Notes under the pieces: model-generated
What the model saw: the letters and a program-made list of their open reading frames with translations, nothing else
Told to the model about the DNA's origin: nothing
The model's database searches: none
DNA from: Prinia subflava
Taxonomy: Eukaryota > Chordata > Aves > Passeriformes > Cisticolidae
Reading direction: 5' to 3'
DNA length: 64,000 nucleotides
Assembly: GCF_021018805.1 (NCBI RefSeq)
Contig: NC_086257.1
Coordinates: 20,187,193 to 20,251,192 of the forward strand
Position numbers and translations under genes: made by a program
Shown here: one piece after another, positions 49,221-60,156 of the stretch
Layout of the letters: each line of letters begins with the position of its first letter
How positions within the stretch are numbered: the stretch's first letter is position 1

Positions 49221-52200
49221 ACATTTTTCTTAGTCCAGCAGTGATGTCTCTTGGGTATGACTGCTTCTCTTTATGATTGCAAACTGAGTTCTCCTGGTAT
49301 CTTGGGGTTTGCTAGGAGCCTGTCTTTCCTCTAAGATGTTCCACATTTCAAAGAGAATGATAAATTTCTGCTGAAGCCAACAAAACTAAGCAGCACATAC
49401 ATATAGACAAGTATCTGGCTAACAAGTTTTTTAAGTGTTACTGACAGCTACTTACTCTTCTACAATTAATAATCACTATCATGGCATCTGTCTTTTTCTT
49501 GGGACAACATTCAAATGTTTGCCAGGTAGGAAATGAGAAGCAAAAACAAATACTAGCTAAAATCTAGCTAAGAAATGTACACAACCACCCATTAATTTTT
49601 ACAATGAAAAATAGCAGCTAACAAAATTATCCTTCACTGGAATGAATATTACGTGCAGTAGATAAAATATGGGCATCATCCTGCTGCCAGGTTTTTTGCC
49701 GTGTTCTAAATATTGCTCTAGACATTAGGGCAGCTAGAAAAACATTACAGTAAGATAAAACCAGGATAATTTCTGGAAATATACACAAAGCAGTAGGTCA
49801 AATGAGTATGGAATGTAACAATCAAATCTTGGCATTCTGCTGTGTACATCTTAACTACTCAGCTGCATCAGGATCCTGATGGCTCCAGATCCACCAAATC
49901 TGCTTTAAAATTCTCCATTTAAATTTAATTTTATGGAAATGTTGCCTGCAGCCCACAACATTTTTAATTAACATTTACTCAATTTCTGACAGTCTTTTTC
50001 ACCATACAGTAAAGACAGGCCTGGCCTCTACCTGATCATACTGAGCTCTTCAGCCTTGTTTTCATCTCTGACTAGACAATAACTGTTAGGTGGTTAACCT
50101 TACGTAAAGTCAGTCATCTGAAGAGCACAAAACCAACAAAAAACACCTTTCATTTCACATCCTGACACTACCACAGTGAAATAGCTGGGTATGTCTGACA
50201 ACAAGAGTACTATCCACCATGAAGGAAATTAGCTCTACCCCAGCCAAAACCAGCACAGATGTAAAGCCTCGTTTATCTTTGTGTGTACTTTAGGAAATTA
50301 TTGACACATACACAAGTCATCAGGACTGCTGCTCATCCCTCAGTGAGGCCAACACAGCCAACAGGGGATCTTCCACTTCTGGGTACCAGGGATCCCTTCT
50401 GGCCAGCCCTTATCAAGGCTGGGTGCAGGGAAACAATGGAAAATCCCTTTCTCATGACTTACTGCCCTTCCCCTAGGAACCCTTTTTCTCCCATCCCTTC
50501 CTCCAAAGGGAAAAACCCCATGGTCTTTGTGAAGAAATAGGCAAAGGTTTGGAAAGTAAATGGATGCCTACCAACTCAAAGGCTGCAGGATAGACTAGGT
50601 ATTTTCTGCTTGAAGTTTATAGTCTGACAGCAATAAAAGACGGCTTTACCAGACTAGCAGCAAAACGACGACACTCTGGAATTTAAGCAAGGTTTCTTTA
50701 CAAGCAAATTTTTCCCCATTCTTTTACATCTTCCTAGATTAGGCAAACAAAGGCAGGCTTGTAATTTCTTCCCTGCTATTCACTTCATTTTTCTTTGCTT
50801 TCACTACACAGAATATCTCAAATGCATCAACAACATCAACTTCCTGACTTACCTACATCATCTCATATTCAGTGGGTGACAGAACATGAAAATCTATTTT
50901 TAAAAAACACATGGAAAGCTAGTAATGGCAAGCTTTCTTCTCCTTGTTACAGGCTTATTGTCAGAGTAGGAATTACCATTCCATCTGGAACAAAAATGCT
51001 GCTATAATAGTATTGTTTACTTATAAAATATTAGTAATCCTTATTTCTTGTCATATCACATTTTCTAGGTAAAACTTTCAGAGTGACAGTTCATAATCAC
51101 TACTGCAGAGAATGACTTCAGAGTGTTCCTTCTACCACAGCAGAAATAATCCTTGACTTGTAGACACATGAACTGGGTTATGAATATACTTTCATCCCCA
51201 AAAATCCAAATCTCACACTTAATCTGAAGATCTGTAAAAGTCTTGATGTAGACCCAAGCCACGACCTTTTCTCCTAATGAAACATCTCTCCCTCTCCTTG
51301 CTGAAATTCTGCTAAATCCATCAGAAAGGTCTACAGAGATGTGACAGTCTCTACTAAGCTTGCAGCTGTCTTCAAATCTCATGCACACTGTGGCATTTTC
51401 AAGATCTGAAATGCACATTTTGAAGGTTTCCTGTTGACCCAAGGCAGCTTCAGAGCATGGCACATCTGAGAATGGGGAGGAGAGGAGCAACAGGCTGCCT
51501 GTTTGCAAAGCCTCTGAAGGAAAGAGCAGGACACTTCACAGACCTGTCTGAGTCACAGAGAGAAAGGAAGGAACAAGGGAAAAAAGCATTTAAGAAGAAA
51601 AAAAAAATCAGGGCACATTTTTTACTCTTTTCAGTGAATTCATTAATTCACTGACATAAAAATAGTCATCTGAGAATGTCAGATGAATGCACAGTAGCAA
51701 CTTTACTCACCAGCTGAGTCCCTCAAAACAATATTTACTACTTGCTGCATGAGCTTCACTTCTTCATAACCTTACTTCTAATATGATCAAATAGTTTAAT
51801 CAATAGAAGACTGGTAGCTGGCATGCGGGTGGGGGTGGTGATTTTGTGTTTCGATTTTTTTGGTTTGATTTTTTTTAAATAAATAAATATGCCAATAGTA
51901 ATGAGTTGCCACTTCCAGGCCACAACACTAAATTGATCCACTTGAAGGTTTTTTCTTTAATTCTGTAATTTCATATTCAACCCTAAACCGAATTCAGTAT
52001 GGAGTACAAGAAGACATCATAAACGTACTATATAAAATGTTTATTTAAAAAGTTGTGCATTTTGAACTTGAAATCATTTGAGAAGAATGAACAAAACCCC
52101 ACTTTGTGAACTCTGTTGGGAGAAAATCAGTTTAGCTCTTCTGAATCTTCCAGTAGAGCAAAAATCTCTTAAAAATGGGAACCATCTTTGCTTTGAGAAG

Positions 52201-52540
52201 GGATCTACAGCTTGTGCAGACCCTGAGTCCTCTAGACCAGGCTAAAAGGCACAGACTGCCCCCAAGCACACACTCTTTTCAAAAATGTTCCCTACACAGA
52301 ACTTGTATTTTCACCACAAAGTTTACCATTACCTTGCCTGCTGCTCAGTGAAGTATTTTTAAAGGACCTCAACCATTACAGACACTTTCCATTAAGAGGA
52401 ACGTTTGGAAACTTCAGATAAGCTCAGGGGAAAAAAAAAAATCGTGCAGGACCTAAATGTAAGAACGCCCAGCAGGCTCTGAGACATTAGAGCAGTGTGG
52501 GTTCCCGAATTCAGCTCTCAAAGAACCCAAATACAACAAT

Positions 52541-52673
52541 AATGATCTTGGCACAGGGCATTTCCTGCAGATTAATGACCAGCAGGGAGGAGTTGATGGC
52601 CCACAGCGCAGCCAAGGGCCATTAACCCCAGCCAGTCATTAATCCCCAGGAAATGCCCTGTGCCAAGATCATT
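52541..52673. repeat. Large near-perfect foldback (133 bp hairpin)
   Basis: The left arm 52541-52602 and right arm 52616-52673 are inverted copies. The outer 27 bases (52541-52567 with 52647-52673) pair perfectly. Two mismatches follow, and 10 more pairs extend to 52579/52635. After an asymmetric internal loop, an inner stem pairs 52589-52602 with 52616-52629 with one wobble and one mismatch, around a 13-nt loop at 52603-52615. Pairing ends sharply outside 52541/52673, and no target-site duplication or TA flank is visible. Candidates are a long hairpin RNA or miRNA-like precursor, a foldback transposon relic, or a local inverted duplication. The arms have diverged slightly, which argues against an assembly artefact. 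Confidence 0.9.
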
Positions 52674-54094
52674 TTCCTATTTCAAAAATGAAAAGCAGCA
52701 GAGACCATATAGGTTGTTTTGTTTTGTTTTAATGAATGACACTATTCAGCTGTTATCTCCGGGGTGTAACACCTCTGCAAGAAAACTTGCCATGGTTTAA
52801 CAGGAACAGGAGATGCAGAGGATGGACAAAGCACAGGACCCAAGCAGAAAAAACTGGTGGTACACGAGGCTGACAGCAATTAGGGGGTGGCTGCAGTCCT
52901 GTTCCTTGCTCAGAAACATGAAGTGCTGAATCACTGTGTCATGAGCAAAGATGTTGCTCTGGGCTGCATTTAATCATTCCCAACTGTGTCGCTGAGCACA
53001 CTCTCAGTAATAAGGCACATTTTGCCTCATCCTTGCACAAAACCAGGATGTTGCTGTGGAGCAGTCAGTGCCATGGACTGTGTAACACTCCACTGAAGAA
53101 AAAGGGTAATTATAATCAGTACTCTTCCTGCCACATACACCTCCCTGGGAACTCATGCACCCCGAAGATCACATCCCAAAAAAAACCCTATCACAGTAAC
53201 ACAGAATAATGTCTGATTTGCATGTAGAATTTCATAGGCGGTCTCAGTTTATAGCATGTAACTATGGGTTAGCATAGACACACAGTAAAAGAGAACAGTA
53301 AATCCATGTTTACAAGCTGACCTGTCATCATAAACTTCAGTCTTCCATTAACAGGCAATCCGAGTGCTTTGCTATGGTGTTTTTTTCAAAATGGGTTGCA
53401 AAACAGATGCCTGGGGGGGTTCCCAGTGCAGCTCATGAGCGAAGCCAACTCCACAGGTACAGCTGGGATCCCATAAAATAACCCTTGTATACCTTGGACT
53501 CCTGATGGATCTCACACAGTATCCTCCAAGATTAACATTTTGAAGGTAAGAACCTTGCACGTGGAGAGGGATTTTTCCAAGGGCACCAGGTGAACAGCCA
53601 TCCTTGAGCCAGTGGTTTTATCCACGTGCTGAAATCCATCCAGCCTACCACCAAACTGGCTGGGAAGGCAGTGTGCAGGAGCAAGCACCAAATTCCCTGA
53701 AGTACATGCTTTTAGGAACATTTTTGTACATTGACAGTATAGGGATGCAGAGAAAGGAAGTCTTATCTATAAATTTAGCATATCACTGGGTTATCATGAC
53801 TGCACGTCGCTGTGCCTAATTTTGTTGGTCTATAATCATGCAATTAAAGCTCCTCACTAACAGCATTATCACTGCTTTAAATACCAATATATCACCAGAC
53901 TTCAGGTTAAGAGACTTTGTTCTGTAAATACCATCCTGGTGTTTTACAAATTAAATTATGTCTTGCCTGAAAAAAAGATACAGCAGAACAAAAGCCTTAA
54001 AAATTATTCTAAGCAAGTAATCCCAAAGAAATTTTAGTATTGTCTTACTTGAGAATTGTGTCCTCTCTAACTAAACACAGTCTGCACCTTCCTC
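52674..54094. other. Noncoding spacer between the foldback and a CR1 fragment
   Basis: No gene is recognised. An exact octamer ATTTGCAT lies at 53216-53223. Open frames of 62-71 codons have no domains. A G7 run lies near 53413. Confidence 0.55.
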
Positions 54095-54420
54095 ACAAGG
54101 GGAAGCAGAGGGGCAGACACTGATCTCTGATCTCTGGTGACCAGTGACAGAACCCAAGGGAATGGCATGGAGCTGAGGCAGGGGAGTTTAGGCTGGGTAT
54201 TAGGAAAAGGTTCTTTCCCCAGAGGCTGGTGGGACACTGGGACAGGCTCCCAGGGAAGTGGTCACAGCCCCAAGCCTGACCGAGTTCAAGAAGCAAATTT
54301 GTATTTGGCAAATACTCTCAGGTACAGGGTGGGATTGTTGGGCTGTCTGTGCAGGGCCAGGGGTTGGACTCTGATCCTTGTAGTGCCCTTCCAACTCAGG
54401 ATAGTCTATTATTCTATAAA
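54095..54420 (+). mobile_element. CR1 LINE 3' region fragment
   Basis: This is about 325 bases of plus-strand CR1 with clear landmarks: 'ctctggtgaccagtgacag' near 54132, 'gggaatggcatggagctg' near 54158, 'taggctgggtattaggaaaa' near 54190, 'gggacaggctcccaggg' near 54239, 'gtgcagggccaggggttgg' near 54349 and a tail near 54380-54417 ending in 'tattattctataaat'. The tail matches the CR1 type with 'cttccaactca' before the octamer repeats, distinct from the other copies here. Overlapping frames of 100 codons (+) and 72 and 64 codons (-) are shadows of it. The left end is not exact. Confidence 0.93.
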
Positions 54421-57400
54421 TTCAGTTAGTCCTAAATAAATAAACAAACATTTCTCTTTACTCAGAAGCTCATCTTCTTTCTTCTCCTCTCTGGCAGTCA
54501 CAAATTCACCTGCTACCTCTGTGCCTGTGAAAGACTATTGCTCAGATTTTGAAGCTGAGTTTACAGCACAGAGTATCTCCCCATCACAGTCCCTTCCTAA
54601 TCCTCTGTAAAGTGTCATTTTCAAAGGCAAGGCCACATGAAAATGGATTTTTCTGTACTAGGGAAGAATCTACACATGTTTTTATTTAGCAGGAAATAAC
54701 TGTGCTTGGTTACTTGCTCCTACAGTCCCTGATCCTCTAGAAGCTAACAAAAATCCCCCCCCCATCCAAAGAAAGGAGCACACACAGTACTTTGGAATAT
54801 TTGCCTCCCATCAAGTCCATATGTGAGCAGAGGGGAATGATCCCAGCACTCTTTTAACAAGTGTTTGCCATCCTCTGGTTATACCCAATTTACTAGAAAT
54901 AAAAATAAATCATGAAATGATTCAGGAGGGACTGGGTAAAACCAGCAGTGCTTTTCAGGAATTTGTTGCCCAGCTGCTACAAAGGTCAGCTCCTCTAACC
55001 TGTTGATTAGCTTGATCCTTTTATTCCCACCATGAAAAGCAGAGCTGAAGGGTTTTCTGCATTAAGTGAGCAGCACATCCAGACCCAGAGTGCATTAACA
55101 GACACCAGATTATCCGCTCTGTTTGGCCACAGAGTGCAGCAGTGCTCCACAAAGCAATACAAATATCACACAGAACCAGCTCAGCTCCTTGTCCACACAA
55201 GTACCCATGTGTCACAGCAAGCCAGACACAGGCCCCATAAAATGCAGCTTTGAGCCCCTTGCCACAGTCCCCTCCAGATATATCAAGTTGGGAAAACAGA
55301 AAGGGAAAGGTGAAAAGGTACATCATGATGAATGAAACAGATCAGCCCAATAGAATGGAGAGGGAAATATGTTTATTTATGCTGATAAAAACCTAGCAAA
55401 ACTTCACCGATTTTTGAAAAAATACCTAACTAAAACTATTTTTTTTTTAGTACATATTATTCAGACAGAAAAGGCAATGCTAATCTGAAATGAATAATTT
55501 TGTTTAAATTTGGAATTTAAGCCTTAGTATTAAATTGAAGATATTTACTGAACACAGCATATATTAATACAGACAAGTGTTCCACAATAACCAATCACTA
55601 TTTAGAATGGACTTTATGCCCTAACTTTTTGTAATCAATACTCTCAAGCCTCAATAGAAATAGTTCTTTTTAGAAAATACCATGGTCCCAGTAAGAAACC
55701 AATTATTGCCTCAGCATATAATCAGATCCTTCCCCTAGGTGTGCACAAGCAACACTTGAATTCTGTCAGTCCCGTTGGATTTTCTGGCCAAAATTAGAGA
55801 ACACATCAGTAATCTCAACAGTTGACGGAACAGTGGACAGAGCAAAGTTTAAATATTTATTCTTTCAGCAAAATCTTTGAATGTTAGTGCAAAAATCTTT
55901 TCAACAGGAAAACAATTCTTTGCTAACTATGGGATCTTCAATTGCTGGCAACATTTATTTGTGCTACAGCATTCCAGAACACATGCAAGTTTTTAAAAAT
56001 TAGTGCAAATTTTTTAATATTTGCTCAGGAATTTAGATGCACAAGTTCCAGATTACTTTAAAAAAGTATAAAATATATCTGTATTCCCTTCAAGTCATTC
56101 CTGAAGCTTCTCTGATAGTAGATAAAAGAGAACAGTTCTAAAAGAGCTCAAGATCTGCTCTGACCTCTCTACTGAGCAGCCTCCCAAGACATCCTCAAAT
56201 TAAGGAAAGGTTACATGTTTTTGCCAGTTGGCAAGTGTGCAAAGGCCTGCAGGTATTTGGGGCACAGGTACTTTGGGGACAGGTTTTCCTTCCACACATC
56301 ACATGCTTTTGTCCTTTAACCTGAAGCTGAGACACAACAAGAGAGGGTTTTTTCTTGGGGTAAAAAGAAAATCACTTACACAGAAAACAGAAAACCACTT
56401 ACATAGAAGATAGAAGAAACCTGATTTTCTCGTATATATCTGGAGAGGCTTTTAAGAATTGCATGAGTTTTTCAAGAAAAGATGTTTTCTTAAATATTAC
56501 CTGTTCTTGACTATTGGCAATTCAGTTCTAAGCCTGAATGGGACCAACCAGTTCAACAACAATCACTGCAATTTACAGAAAAGTGAAGAGATTCTTCTCA
56601 AAACTGACAAGGAAGACACGCACACAAAATTCAACCCTCTACACAACTACTACAAAGGCACATTGTCCTGCCTGCAGCTTTTACTTTGAAGGTCAAATAT
56701 TCTCTAAGTCATCAAAGAAATTGCTCTTCAAAAGGTGAGAATAACAGTCTCTGTGTACAGAAATGTTCTGCCCAGCTATTTTGTGCAGAGAGTCCCAATG
56801 ATAGCCTTTTCCATCCCTAGCTGGGAACTGCAGGCCAAATGTCATGCTAAGATAATAACTGGCTGATTTAAAAATATCAAGAAGCAGCTTGAGAGTGAAA
56901 AACAACTTCCAGAGGATGAAGGAATGGCAGCGTTTCCATACAGCTGCAGACTGAGATGATTTAGGGGAGAGAACAAACGATTTGCACCATCTTTGTCCCT
57001 CTGATTTATCAATCTGTAATTACTGTCATTGTCATAATAATTTGTACTGGTTGTGATTTGTCCAATTAAGGAAGAGGCAGATGCTAAAACCCAAATTACA
57101 TAATTACAAGTAAGAGTGTTATTGATGTGTATGCTCCAGTCAGTCATGGTCCTTAGAGTGGACAGCTCCTCTTCAATTCTGTGGAGGCAGAATTCCACAT
57201 CTTTCTAATATTTTTCCCCATAAACAAACACTAATCAACAGGCAAAAGAGCTCCCAACTACTGAAATTGCTCCATTGTGTCAATGTTGATAATGCTGACT
57301 CTTAGCATACGATTCTCTTGAGCAGTTAAGGAAAGTTAAATTCAACAGAAAAAAAAAAAAAAGTTAGGGCTATACTGACCTGTGCACTAAGTCTCCACAG

Positions 57401-60092
57401 TTTTCCCAGAGCAATTTTCATCTCTGACTGTGTAACTCAAAGTTTTCACATCACCCTGGAGGTGCTGGCTCTCAGGAATGGCTGACACAGGCATTCCTAT
57501 AGCCAGGTGCAGGTTTTTGGTGGGAACACAATAAAAAGCTTACAAGCCTACTCCTCAGCACTTCTCCATACCAACACTGTCACCATCCATTCACTTCTCT
57601 TAATTAACATTCTCATTGTGCATTGCTGATACAGGTTTATTTAGCAAGGATGAATGAGCTTGAGCTCTCCCTGATCTTACATCCCTGCTGACCTCCAGAA
57701 GATCCTGGTCATCTTTTCACTTTCACCCCTGCTATGAAAAGCAGAAAAGCTCAAAGACTTTTTGCCTCTCAATCTCACCCTGATTACTGAGCACACAGGA
57801 AATTTCTGGGGCTGCACACTCCTGCTTATAGCTTGCAGTTCTCTAAAAGCATCTGGGATGTTCTTTTCCTTTCTCCACCCACAATTAGAAGGGAGTCAGC
57901 GCCATATCCCTCACTCCTCCTGTATTTCCACAGTGAAATAACTCATTTGAGAGCAAAATGTTTCTCCAAAGCAGATCCTGCAGAAGAGGAATGCTGTTCT
58001 CCCCTAGTGCTGCTGTTAGAAACAGATTGAAATAGGACTGAAGGACTTCCTGTGGTCACAGCAGCACAGTGTGTTGACGTTTCCATCATTCTTGGCTGGT
58101 CTTTTAAAATACCTTTTCAGATATCACTTCCACATTTCCCCCCAGTTAAGTTTATAAATAACTCCATCCTGCAAAACAGAACTGCAGATTTTTGGAAGTA
58201 CAGCAGCTCAGAGGCATTTGTAACTCATTGGTTTGCTGGACTGGGTTTGGGCTTTTTTGTAAATACACAGACAATTCCATTCCTTAACACTCTTTTTTCT
58301 CACTGTAGGGGCAAAGGTTATTACATATTTTGTCCTGAAATATTTTCACTATGTGTCCTTTTTACTCCTTAAGTAAAGCAGTTAAAGAGCCCTGCAAGAA
58401 GACACCACTGACTTTATTTACTTTCTTATTTATTCTGCAGCAGCCAGACACATGCCTGTTTGCACTGTTCCTGAGAGCTGTTCCTGCTAAAAGGTAATCT
58501 AATTGAGCCGGAGCCTTCAACACATCAAGCAGATGGCTATAAATAATGCAAAGATGCTGAACTTACTGGAGCCATCACAAAAAACATTCACACCACTCAG
58601 TCCAACTTGTTAGAACATCTTTAGTCCGAGTCACGCTATACACATCTTTACAGCTAACTCAGGAAATTCGAGATTCATTTGTCAATGCAGCAAATTCTTC
58701 TTTGTCCATCTGTAAAGCAAATACTGTGTGCACTTGTAAAGCCCCTAAAGTTCTGTTTCCACTTACACTGCTTTGAAAGCTCATGCTGAATACATAAACT
58801 GGGAAGTACTGGGCATTTAGAGGGGAAAAAAAAAAAAAAAAAAAGAAAACAAACAAAAACCCTCTGAACCTGAAGTGTATTTATTACACTCCAGATTATC
58901 ACATGAATGTTCAAAGAATGAGATTTTTTTTTTTCTTTTTTAATACAGAGATCACAGCAGTGTATGATACAGGAAAGGATTTGTTTGCTTCAGTGCTAGC
59001 TTCCCAGGCTGCTGTCTGTCAGCTGCTCAGTGTGGCTTCTTGTTTAGAAATTCTGGTTTTATGGGGGAAAATAAAAATCCGAAGAAAAAGGACAAAAATT
59101 GGGACTTCTTTTTTTCCTCTTTAGCTAATAATAAAGGCTGCAGGTTTATATTCTCCATTCTTTTACCACTTTCTTCTCCTATTTATATGTGTGTGTCTCT
59201 GTAGCACACTTTTAAGAGTGGCAAACAGTCCTACAAAATTTAGCTATCATGTCAGAGTTACTTCTGATTTTATCTTTAAACACATTTCAAGAGCTATCAT
59301 TTCATTTGAGTAAAAGCTTGCTTAGCTTTTTTGCAGAGAAAAAGCCCAAAGAATCACACATCCCTCTCCACCTGCAAAAGACTTTATAAACATATACACA
59401 TAGTTCATCTTTCTTTAAAAAGGAACCACTACAGGAGCCATTTAAAACCATTTCACCGCTTTTTAAAATGTATGTTTTCATAATCTGCTGCTTGTGCAGA
59501 AAGCTTACATGTAAAAGAAAGTGGAATTTCATGTCATAAACATCAAGTCTTTCAGGTTTCCACCAGCTACAGAACAAAAACAGCCTTAAGTCGTCAACCA
59601 CCATTTACCCCAGCTTTATTTTAAAAGAAATTTGGGATTCACACTTTCAGTCAACTCAAGCACTGATTGTCTCAAAGAAAAACTACAAATACATTAAGCA
59701 GGCTCCATCTCTGACCTCCACCCTCCAGCAGAAGCAGCCAGAAGTAAACCTCTGGGAGAAGGATATCAGTCCATGTCTCAGCTTCAAGCAAGCCCAGAAA
59801 AAACATGGGATTTAAGGGAGCTGGGAAAGCATTGACAAAAAAGATGAGAAGGAATGGCAATGCTGGGAAAAATAGCACAAGAGATACAGACAGCTGATGC
59901 AAGTCACACTTCCTTTTACAAAGTAAGAGAAGCTTCCCATTAGCTTCTAAATTTCAAATATCAGAAAAACACAAATAAATTTATTCCCAATATTTTTTGT
60001 CTTTCCATTCCTGTAATTATACAGTTGTCTGACACACCATATATTGCCCTACATGACTTTTCCTCTCTCTCAGAAACCAATTTGTCACTCTA
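54421..60092. other. Long noncoding block
   Basis: No exon, RNA gene or transposon is recognised in 5.7 kb. Frames up to 118 codons (56842-57198, -) and 106 codons (58052-58372, +) have no domains. Homopolymers include C9 at 54755-54763, poly-A near 57350-57362, A19 at 58826-58844 and a T-rich run at 58924-58941. Confidence 0.55.
58826..58844. repeat. Poly-A tract, 19 nt
   Basis: This is an uninterrupted run of 19 A followed by an imperfect CAAA-rich tail to about 58860. No retrocopy body or polyadenylation signal was recognised next to it. Confidence 0.9.
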
Positions 60093-60156
60093 CTTTTTCT
60101 CTTTTTTTTTTCTTTCTTTTTTTTTTTTTCTTTTTTTTTCTTTTTTTTCTTTTTTT
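60093..60156. repeat. Pure pyrimidine tract, 64 nt
   Basis: This is 64 consecutive C or T bases, mostly T with seven scattered C, bounded by A at 60092 and 60157. It is the longest homopurine/homopyrimidine tract in the window. It could act as a strong polypyrimidine tract if transcribed on the plus strand, or form triplex DNA, but no AG-bounded exon follows nearby. It also creates a Phe/Ser-rich stretch inside a chance 111-codon frame (60025-60360). Confidence 0.92.

Larger units (their letters stand above)
44681..52540. other. Long noncoding block
   Basis: No exon, RNA gene or transposon is recognised in 7.9 kb. A 147-codon minus-strand frame (51065-51508) and a 115-codon plus-strand frame (46643-46990) have no family I recognise. 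Two AT-rich sub-regions are listed as possible conserved elements. Short runs include AAAT-type units near 51877-51890. A small dyad CATAGTC-ATG-GACTATG lies at 45405-45421. Confidence 0.55.

Noticed and set aside
2341..53223. Genome-wide octamer (ATGCAAAT) enrichment
   Set aside because: I found about eight exact sites where roughly four are expected by a crude estimate in AT-rich DNA. That is not strong enough to claim enrichment without a background model.
54137..54439. 100-codon plus-strand frame and opposing minus-strand frames
   Set aside because: They are entirely explained by the plus-strand CR1 fragment at 54095-54420.
58826..58860. Poly-A plus CAAA tail as a SINE or retrocopy end
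   Set aside because: The sequence before it shows no tRNA-like boxes or known SINE body.
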